A DNA stretch of 14,226 bases from an uncultured Oscillospiraceae bacterium (lineage in GTDB: Bacteria > Bacillota > Clostridia > Oscillospirales > Oscillospiraceae), in the NCBI GenBank assembly GCA_947631805.1, contig CANRNA010000023.1, positions 1-14,226 on the forward strand, given 5' to 3'. Made by a program: the position numbers and the translations under genes. This document shows positions 5,136 to 11,095 of this stretch, one piece after another; positions within the stretch are counted from its first letter, which is position 1; every line of letters starts with the position of its first letter. Under the pieces are notes generated by a model, which was given only the letters and a program-made list of their open reading frames with translations, searched no databases and was not told where the DNA came from.

Positions 5136-6994
5136 TGGATGCGGCCGAACTGCCGGTCCAGCTCCTTTTTTGTCAGGGTGACGGCCACCGGCCGCCCGTG
5201 GGGGCAGTATTTTATCTCACCGGAGGCCACCTTCTCCGCCAGCGCCTGGAGCTCACGGGGATCCGTGTCCCAGCCCGCCTTGATGGCGGCCTTGCAGGCC
5301 ACGGTCTGGAGCACGCTGTCCGCCGCCAGGTCCCTGGCGCCGCTGCGGAGCTTTTCGCATATCTCCTCCAGGGCGGCCACGGTCTGGGCCGGGTCCAGCC
5401 GGTCCGGCACGGCCCGGACGATCATGTCGTCCTCCCCGTAGGGCTCCAGGTCGAAGCCCAGATGAGCCAGCAGCTCTCCGTTGGCCTCCAGCACCTCCAT
5501 GGCCTCCTGGCCGGGCCGCCAGGTCTGGGGGGTGAGAAGGGCCTGGCTCATGGGCCCGGCGTCACGGGCCTTCAGGGCGTCGAACACCATCCGCTCATGG
5601 GCGGCGTGCTTGTCGATGAGCAGTATCCGCTCCCCCTGCTCGGCGATGATATAGGTGCGCATCACCTCGCCCGCCACCCGGACGGGGGCGCTCTGCCGGG
5701 CCGGTTCCGGCGCGGGCGCGGGGGACGGCCTCGTCTCCGGGGCGGGCCTTTTGGCCGGGGCCGCCTTGGGGGCGGCGTAGGAGACGGGCCGGACAGGGGC
5801 GGACCGGGGGACGTACACCGCCGAGACCCCGGAGCCGTACACCGGCGGGGTGCTGTGCAGCTCCATGGTCATCTGGGCGTCCGGGGCGGGGGCGGGCTTT
5901 TTGGCCGTGGCCGGAGCGGGGGACGCCGGAGCGGCGGGGCGGGGCGTGTCCTGGGGGGCGAGCTTTTTGGCTGTGGAGGGGGAAAGGCGCATCTGCAAGG
6001 TGCCCTTTTCCCCCTGGAGGGCGCTGACGGCGGTATAGTGGACCGCGTCGAAGACTCGCTTTTCCGAGGAGAATTTCACCTCGTTTTTCGTGGGGTGGAC
6101 GTTCACGTCCACCCCGCCGGGGCTGAGGGTGATATACAGCACGCAGGCGGGGAATTTTCCCACCATGAGGGTGTTTTTATAGGCCTGCTCCACGGCGGCC
6201 TGGAGGCTCTGGGAGCGGATGGCCCGGCCGTTGACGAAGAAAAACTGCATGGCCCGGCTGCCCCGCCCGGCGGCGGGGGAGCTGACGAACCCGGACACGG
6301 CCACGCCCTCGCTCTCCCCGTCGGCGGGGAGCATGGTCAGGGCCACCTCCCGGCCCAGCAGGGCGTACACGGCGGAATCGGCCCGGCCGTCTCCGGGGGT
6401 GAAGAACTCCTCCCGGCCGTCCTTCAGGCACCGGACGGAGATGTCCGGCCTGCCCAGGGCCACACGGGCGGCCAGCTGTAAACACCAGGAGCCCTCCGCC
6501 CGGTCGGACTTCATGAACTTGAGCCGGGCGGGGGTGTTGTAAAAGATGTCCCGCACGGTGAAGGTGGTGCCCTTGGGGCAGCCCACGGGGTGCATGTCCA
6601 GTATATCCCCTCCGGCCACGGACACATAGGTGCCCGCCTCGTCGCCCTCCTGGCGGGTGAGGAGCTCCACCCGGCTCACGGCGGATATGGCGGCCAGGGC
6701 CTCGCCCCGGAAGCCCATGGTGGAGATGGCCTCCAGGCCGTGCTCGTCCCGGAGTTTGGAGGTGGCGTGGCGGGCGAAGCAGTTGCCCGCGTCGTCGGGG
6801 GCCATGCCGCAGCCGTCGTCGGTGACGCGGATATAGGTGGCGCCGCCCCCCTGTATCTCCACGGTGATATTCCGGGCCCCGGCGTCGATGGCGTTTTCCA
6901 TGAGCTCCTTCACCACGCTGCCGGGACGCTCCACCACCTCGCCTGCGGCGATCATGTCTGCCACGTGGGGGGAGAGGATGTTGATGACTGCCAT
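5132..6994 (-). CDS. mutL: DNA mismatch repair protein MutL
   Basis: MutL couples MutS mismatch recognition to strand incision. The GHKL ATPase domain covers about 1-330: AAGEVVERP (16-24), ELMENAIDAGA with catalytic Glu33 (30-40), DDGCGM (60-65), RHATSKL (76-82) and GFRGEAL (95-101). A Pro/Ala/Lys-rich linker (about 345-445) leads to a C-terminal nuclease-type domain: DKHAAHERMVFD at 461-472, ACKAAIKAG around Cys567, CPHGRP at 597-602 and FGRIQ at the end, the metal-site motifs of endonuclease MutLs such as that of B. subtilis. In the DQHAx2Ex4E motif, Gln is Lys462 and the last Glu is Asp472. The 620-aa length is normal. The ATG at 6992-6994 follows a strong AAAAGGAGGA. Its promoter overlaps that of divergent miaB. 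Confidence 0.97.
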   Translation of the reverse strand: MAVINILSPHVADMIAAGEVVERPGSVVKELMENAIDAGARNITVEIQGGGATYIRVTDDGCGMAPDDAGNCFARHATSKLRDEHGLEAISTMGFRGEALAAISAVSRVELLTRQEGDEAGTYVSVAGGDILDMHPVGCPKGTTFTVRDIFYNTPARLKFMKSDRAEGSWCLQLAARVALGRPDISVRCLKDGREEFFTPGDGRADSAVYALLGREVALTMLPADGESEGVAVSGFVSSPAAGRGSRAMQFFFVNGRAIRSQSLQAAVEQAYKNTLMVGKFPACVLYITLSPGGVDVNVHPTKNEVKFSSEKRVFDAVHYTAVSALQGEKGTLQMRLSPSTAKKLAPQDTPRPAAPASPAPATAKKPAPAPDAQMTMELHSTPPVYGSGVSAVYVPRSAPVRPVSYAAPKAAPAKRPAPETRPSPAPAPEPARQSAPVRVAGEVMRTYIIAEQGERILLIDKHAAHERMVFDALKARDAGPMSQALLTPQTWRPGQEAMEVLEANGELLAHLGFDLEPYGEDDMIVRAVPDRLDPAQTVAALEEICEKLRSGARDLAADSVLQTVACKAAIKAGWDTDPRELQALAEKVASGEIKYCPHGRPVAVTLTKKELDRQFGRIQ

Positions 6995-7024
6995 GGCGTC
7001 CTCCTTTTGAGCGAATACTTTTCA

Positions 7025-7053
7025 TTGATTATAGCACAGAAAAATGATATTAT
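7025..7053 (+). promoter_or_regulatory. Promoter of the miaB-mutS operon
   Basis: The plus strand shows TTGATT (-35, 7025-7030), exactly 17 bases, then TATTAT (-10, 7048-7053) with a TG extension at 7045-7046. The expected start is near 7060, about 28 bases before the miaB ATG. The site occupies the same DNA as the mutL promoter on the other strand. Confidence 0.7.
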
Positions 7054-7056
7054 AAA
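7028..7056 (-). promoter_or_regulatory. Promoter of the mutL-miaA operon
   Basis: The minus strand shows TTTATA (-35, 7051-7056; four of six), a 17-base spacer, and a perfect TATAAT (-10, 7028-7033). The expected start near 7021 leaves a leader of about 26 bases before mutL, with the AAAAGGAGGA ribosome site inside it. Its -10 overlaps the -35 of the miaB promoter, and the reverse also holds. Confidence 0.7.
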
Positions 7057-7087
7057 GTGTCTAAATCTGTTTGCCGGGAGAAGCATT

Positions 7088-8509
7088 ATGTACGAACGCC
7101 GGGAGATAACCACCCAGGAACGGATAGAGCAGTACGCTTACTGTGAAAAGATAAAGGCCCGCATCGCCCACCGGCCCCATTACGCCCTGGTGGACACCTA
7201 CGGCTGCCAGCAAAACGAGTCCGACAGCGAGATACTCCGGGGCTGGCTGGTCCAGTGCGGCTATGAGCTGACCGGGGACGAGGACCGGGCCGACCTCATC
7301 GCCGTGAACACCTGCGCTGTCCGGGCCCACGCGGAGCAGCGGGTGCTGGGCAACGTGGGCGCCCTCAGCCATAAAAAGAAGAAAAATCCCGACCTCATCG
7401 TGTGCGTGGGCGGGTGCATGACCCAGCAGGAGAGCATGAAGGAGCGCATCCGGAATTCCTTCCGGGTGGTGGACATGGTCTTCGGCCCCCATGAGCTGTG
7501 GCAGTTCCCGGAGCTTTTGTGGAAGACCATGGAGCGCCAGGGCCGCCGGGGGGACAAGAGCCGCCTCATCTCCGCCGAACCCAGCGAGGGCGTGGTGGCC
7601 GAGGACCTGCCCCGGCAGCGGTCCGGGGATGTGAAGGCGTGGCTGTCCATCATGAACGGGTGCGACAACTTCTGCTCCTACTGCATCGTGCCCTACGTCC
7701 GGGGCCGGGAGCGGAGCCGCCGGGCGGCGGATATACTTGCCGAGGCGCGGGAGCTGGTGGCCGCGGGGTACAAGGACATCACCCTTCTGGGCCAGAACGT
7801 GAACAGCTACGGCAAGGGCCTGGAGGAGAATGTCGATTTCCCCGACCTGCTCAGAGCGCTGGACGAAATACCGGGGGACTACGTGCTCCGGTTCATGACC
7901 AGCCACCCCAAGGACGCCACGGACAAGCTGTTCCGGGCCATGGCCGGGAGCGAGCACTGCGCCCACCATATCCATCTGCCCCTTCAGTCCGGCTCCGACA
8001 GGATACTGAAGGCCATGAACCGTCATTACGACCGGGCCGCCTATCTGGAAAAGGTGGCCTCGGCCCGGCGATATATGCCCGACCTGGTGTTGACCACGGA
8101 CATCATCGTGGGCTTTCCCGGCGAGAGGGAGGAGGACTTCTCCCAGACCCTCTCGCTGGTGGAGGAGGTGGGCTTCGACGCCATGTTCACCTTCATCTTC
8201 TCCCCCCGCCAGGGGACACCGGCGGCCGGTATGCCCGACCCGGTGAGCAGGGAGGAGAAGCAGGTCTGGTTCGACCGGCTGGTGGACACGGCCAACCGCA
8301 TCTCCGGGAAGAAGCACGGCGCCTATATGGGCCGGGTGTGCCGGGTGCTGGTGGACGGCGAGACGGGCCAGAGCCCCTATAATCTCTCCGCCCGCACCAA
8401 GGGCGGGCGGCTGGTGCACCTGGCGGGGGACAAATCCCTGGTAGGGCGGTTCATGGACGTGAGGATAACCGCCTGCAACACCTGGGCGCTGTTCGGGGAA
8501 CCGGCGTGA
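7088..8509 (+). CDS. miaB: tRNA-2-methylthio-N6-dimethylallyladenosine synthase MiaB
   Basis: MiaB is a radical-SAM methylthiotransferase that converts i6A37, the MiaA product, to ms2i6A37. The N-terminal UPF0004 domain holds the auxiliary [4Fe-4S] cysteines Cys40 (TYGCQQNESDSE), Cys76 (NTCAVR) and Cys110 (GGCMTQQ). The radical-SAM cluster CxxxCxxC is Cys192, Cys196 and Cys199 (GCDNFCSYC), followed by VPYVRGRERSR. GQNVNSYG, HLPLQSGSD and GFPGE complete the family pattern, and a C-terminal TRAM-like tRNA-binding region follows. The 473-aa length fits. The ATG at 7088 is chosen because GGGAG lies seven bases upstream and the predicted promoter starts near 7060; the open frame extending upstream is only the antisense of mutL. 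The end overlaps the next gene by four bases. Confidence 0.96.
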   Translation: MYERREITTQERIEQYAYCEKIKARIAHRPHYALVDTYGCQQNESDSEILRGWLVQCGYELTGDEDRADLIAVNTCAVRAHAEQRVLGNVGALSHKKKKNPDLIVCVGGCMTQQESMKERIRNSFRVVDMVFGPHELWQFPELLWKTMERQGRRGDKSRLISAEPSEGVVAEDLPRQRSGDVKAWLSIMNGCDNFCSYCIVPYVRGRERSRRAADILAEARELVAAGYKDITLLGQNVNSYGKGLEENVDFPDLLRALDEIPGDYVLRFMTSHPKDATDKLFRAMAGSEHCAHHIHLPLQSGSDRILKAMNRHYDRAAYLEKVASARRYMPDLVLTTDIIVGFPGEREEDFSQTLSLVEEVGFDAMFTFIFSPRQGTPAAGMPDPVSREEKQVWFDRLVDTANRISGKKHGAYMGRVCRVLVDGETGQSPYNLSARTKGGRLVHLAGDKSLVGRFMDVRITACNTWALFGEPA

Positions 8510-9132
8510 GCGGGACAGATCGGAGCCCATGGCTGGACTGGGCGGTGGAGTTGCAGGCTTTGGCCCAGGCAGGGCTGAAATACGGCCATGACCAGTTCGA
8601 TTTGGAGCGATACGAGCGCATCCGGGCCATCGCGGCGGAGATGATCGCGTACAAGGCAGATATCTCCCCGGAGAAAGTCAAGGACCTGTTCTGCAACGAG
8701 ACGGGCTACCAGACGCCCAAGCTGGACACCAGGGCGGCTATTTTCCGGGACGGGAAGATACTGCTCGTTCAGGAGCTGGACGGGAAGTGGTCCCTGCCCG
8801 GCGGCTGGGTGGACGTGGGGCTGTCCGTGGGAGAGAATACGGTGAAGGAAGTAAGAGAGGAAGCTGGTCTGGATGCCGAGGCCTTGTTCCTCATCGCCGT
8901 GCAGGACCGGGATAAGCACAACCGGCCCAAGTACGCCCATAAGATATGCAAGATATTCGTGTTGTGCCGGGCCCTGGGCGGTGCGTTCCGGCCCAATACA
9001 GAGACGACGGCCAGCGGATATTTCACTTTGGAGGACTTACCGCCCCTGGCGGAAAACAAGAACACCGCTGAACAGATAAAAATGTGCTTTGAGGCATACG
9101 GAGCGGAGCGCTGGACCACGCGGTTCGACTGA
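8506..9132 (+). CDS. Nudix hydrolase with N-terminal helical domain, YjhB-like
   Basis: Nudix enzymes hydrolyse a nucleoside diphosphate linked to another group; the substrate here is unknown. Residues about 7-66 form the extra helical N-terminal domain (Nudix_N/PF12535-like) seen in YjhB-type and putative ADP-ribose pyrophosphatase relatives. The catalytic domain runs from about 72 to 205. Its Nudix box (100-122) reads GWVDVGLSVGEN then KEVREEAGL: the first conserved Glu is Leu106 and the usual Arg is Lys114, a variant I recall as typical of this subfamily, while the metal-binding Glu115, Glu118 and Glu119 are present. The start is GTG at 8506-8508, overlapping the miaB stop (GTGA), and no upstream in-frame ATG is available. 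Codon use seems slightly less GC-rich than in neighbouring miaB, compatible with later acquisition. Confidence 0.88.
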   Translation: MSGTDRSPWLDWAVELQALAQAGLKYGHDQFDLERYERIRAIAAEMIAYKADISPEKVKDLFCNETGYQTPKLDTRAAIFRDGKILLVQELDGKWSLPGGWVDVGLSVGENTVKEVREEAGLDAEALFLIAVQDRDKHNRPKYAHKICKIFVLCRALGGAFRPNTETTASGYFTLEDLPPLAENKNTAEQIKMCFEAYGAERWTTRFD

Positions 9133-9153
9133 TATCCGGAGGGGGGATACACT

Positions 9154-9660
9154 GTGCGCTATACATACTGCCCCCATTGCGGCGAAAAGCTGGGGGAGAG
9201 GAAGCTGGGTGACGAAGGGCCGGTGCCCTGGTGCGGGCGCTGTGACAGGCCCGTGTGGGAGGCATTCACCACCGCCGTCATTGCCGCTGTGGTGAACGAG
9301 GATAACGAAGCGGTGCTTTTGCGGCAGGGGTATATCTCCGCCGACACCTATGTGTGCGTGTCCGGCATCATGAAGCCGGGAGAGAGCGCCGAGGACGCCA
9401 TGATCCGGGAGATCGGCGAAGAGCTGGGCCTGGCGGTGAAGGAGCTTCGATACATGGGAAGCTGGCCCCACAAAAACGGGGACATGCTGATGCTGGGCTT
9501 CTGCGCCGTGGCGGAGAAGGGTGAGTTCACCCTGTCCCGGGAGGTGGACGCCGCCAAGTGGGTGCCCTTCGACGGGGCCCTGTCCCTCATCCGGGAGGGC
9601 AGCATCGCCTGGCAGCTGGTGCGGGCCTCCATCGCCCTGCGGCGGGGAGAGCGGCCATGA
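9154..9660 (+). CDS. Zinc-ribbon Nudix hydrolase, NudC-like
   Basis: This 168-aa protein starts with a four-Cys zinc ribbon (Cys6, Cys9, Cys27, Cys30), followed by a Nudix domain with a perfect box at 71-93 (G71, E77, REIGEELGL at 85-93). Ribbon-then-Nudix order is that of NAD(H) pyrophosphatase/mRNA-decapping NudC. However, the SQPWPFPxS motif that marks NudC specificity is absent: the matching place (103-116) reads SWPHKNGDMLMLGF, keeping only the end. NudC proteins are also longer (E. coli about 257 aa), lacking here an N-terminal domain. The substrate is therefore open; NAD-like dinucleotides are one guess. The start is GTG at 9154 with GGAGG at 9138-9142; it lies 21 bases after the previous gene, and its stop overlaps the next start (ATGA). 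Confidence 0.87.
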   Translation: MRYTYCPHCGEKLGERKLGDEGPVPWCGRCDRPVWEAFTTAVIAAVVNEDNEAVLLRQGYISADTYVCVSGIMKPGESAEDAMIREIGEELGLAVKELRYMGSWPHKNGDMLMLGFCAVAEKGEFTLSREVDAAKWVPFDGALSLIREGSIAWQLVRASIALRRGERP

Positions 9661-10175
9661 CCCTGTGCGATGACATCCGATATCTCACGGAGCGGGCTCT
9701 CTGGGAGACGGAAAATCTCATTCGATGCGTGCCGGACGAGCTGTGGGACAAGCGGTATGACGAGCTGCCTATATGGAAGTACATTTATCACATGCTCTAT
9801 TCCATGGACCGGTGGTATATAAACCCCGCCGACCCGGACTACCGGGACCCGTCCTTTCACCGGGAGGGCCTGGCGGACCTGAACGTGGTGCCCGGCCCGG
9901 AGCGGGTGGAGCGGGCCCTGATAGAGGCATACTTTGCCGCTGTGGCGGAAAAGATACGCCGGTACGCCGCCGACCTGCGGGATGAGGACCTGGCCCAGTG
10001 TCCTCCGGGGTGCGATATGAGCCGGTTCCGGCTGATCTTGGGGCAGTTCCGGCACTGGCACCGGCACATGGGCGTGGTGTACGGCTTTCTCGTGGAGGAT
10101 ACGGGCCGGTGGCCCTATGTGCTGAACATGCTGGGGGAGTATCCGAAGGACCCCATGCCGAATTTTTACCCATGA
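9657..10175 (+). CDS. DinB-like helical-bundle metalloprotein
   Basis: A 172-aa, mostly helical cytoplasmic protein resembling the DinB/YfiT superfamily of four-helix bundles, whose members bind a metal through three His and include thiol-dependent transferases such as bacillithiol enzymes. Candidate ligands are His45 in the second helix (YIYHMLYSMDRW) and two of His133, His135 and His137 in the last helix (FRHWHRHMGVVYGFL), the usual arrangement. No signal peptide or membrane segment is seen. The start ATG (9657) overlaps the preceding Nudix stop as ATGA and has GGGGAGAG upstream, so the two are likely coupled. The C-terminus (about 151-172) is Pro-rich. The substrate is unknown; superfamily assignment rests on the His pattern and fold-like spacing rather than on strong sequence identity. 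Confidence 0.72.
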   Translation: MTLCDDIRYLTERALWETENLIRCVPDELWDKRYDELPIWKYIYHMLYSMDRWYINPADPDYRDPSFHREGLADLNVVPGPERVERALIEAYFAAVAEKIRRYAADLRDEDLAQCPPGCDMSRFRLILGQFRHWHRHMGVVYGFLVEDTGRWPYVLNMLGEYPKDPMPNFYP

Positions 10176-10188
10176 AGGAGACATTACT

Positions 10189-11031
10189 ATGAAGCTCATC
10201 ACCTATCTGGAAAACGGAAAAGAGAAGGTCGGGGCACTGACGGCGGACGAAAAGGCCGTGCGGCCCCTGCCCTTCGCGGACATGCTGGCCGCCGTTGAGG
10301 CGGGGCTGGAGGCGGTGAAGGCCGCGCCCCAGGGCCCGGCGGCGCCCCTGGAGGGCGTGAAGCTCCTGGCGCCCATCCCCCGGCCCCGGCAGGACGTGAT
10401 ATGCCTGGGCGTCAACTATGCCTCCCACGCCAAGGAGGCGAAGTGGTTCTCCTCGGACCACAGCGAAAAGCCCGTGCCTATCTATTTCTCCAAGCGGGTG
10501 AACGAGGCGGTGGCCCCCGGCGGGACCATCCCCCGCCACGGGGACGTGACGAAGGAGCTGGACTATGAGGCGGAGCTGGCGCTCATCATCGGCAGGACCG
10601 CTAAAAACGTGCCTCTGGAGCGGGCGGCGGAGCATATCTTCGGCTACACGGTGCTCAACGACGTGTCCGCCCGGGACGTGCAGCACGCCCACCAGCAGTG
10701 GTATTTCGGCAAGAGCCTGGACGGCTTCACCCCCATGGGCCCCTGCATCGTCACGGCGGACGAGATACCCTTCCCGCCTGCGCTGGACATCACCTCCTTT
10801 GTCAACGGCGAGCGCCGCCAGAGCTCCAACACCCAGCTGCTCATCACCGGCCTGGGGGACATCATCGCGGAGCTCTCCTCCGGCATGACGCTGCTGCCCG
10901 GGACCATCATCACCACCGGCACCCCCTCCGGGGTGGGGCTGGGCTTCGACCCGCCCCGGTATCTGAAGAGCGGCGACAAGGTGGAGTGCGCTATCGAGGG
11001 CATAGGCGTGCTCTGCAACACGGTGGAGTAA
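10189..11031 (+). CDS. Fumarylacetoacetate hydrolase family protein
   Basis: FAH-superfamily enzymes use a divalent metal to hydrolyse, decarboxylate or isomerise beta-diketo or oxaloacetate-like acids. Metal ligands are visible as Glu127 and Glu129 in LDYEAELALIIG and Asp158 in LNDVSARDVQ. Other signatures are GVNYASHAKE (74-83), GKSLDGFTPMGP, and TTGTPSGVGLGF near the end. The N-terminal about 65 residues form the small domain usual in the YcgM/COG0179 type. The 280-aa length is typical. The ATG at 10189 follows AAGGAG at 10175-10180, 13 bases after the DinB-like gene. The exact reaction (oxaloacetate tautomerase or decarboxylase, acylpyruvase or a catabolic hydrolase) cannot be decided: no aromatic degradation genes are nearby, so a metabolite-repair role is as likely as catabolism. 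Confidence 0.92.
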   Translation: MKLITYLENGKEKVGALTADEKAVRPLPFADMLAAVEAGLEAVKAAPQGPAAPLEGVKLLAPIPRPRQDVICLGVNYASHAKEAKWFSSDHSEKPVPIYFSKRVNEAVAPGGTIPRHGDVTKELDYEAELALIIGRTAKNVPLERAAEHIFGYTVLNDVSARDVQHAHQQWYFGKSLDGFTPMGPCIVTADEIPFPPALDITSFVNGERRQSSNTQLLITGLGDIIAELSSGMTLLPGTIITTGTPSGVGLGFDPPRYLKSGDKVECAIEGIGVLCNTVE

Positions 11032-11095
11032 ACAGCCCGCACGGTACCCGGCGGCAGACCTTGCGTAAAGCAGAAACAGAAAGAGAGTACATATC

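Noticed and set aside
6590..7087. Upstream in-frame extension of miaB giving a 639-aa protein
   Set aside because: The extra part is antisense to mutL and upstream of the miaB promoter and ribosome site; MiaB homology begins near the ATG at 7088.
8389..8407. CCGCCC/GGGCGG hairpin near the end of miaB
   Set aside because: It is within conserved MiaB coding sequence with no U-tract; chance pairing is common at this GC content.
9133..9149. TATCC...GGATA stem enclosing the ribosome site of the second Nudix gene
   Set aside because: Only five base pairs with a 7-base loop; too weak to claim translational control.
11032..11095. Possible promoter for mutS (TTGCGT and TACATA)
   Set aside because: The spacing would be 21 bases and both hexamers match poorly; readthrough from the miaB operon is simpler.
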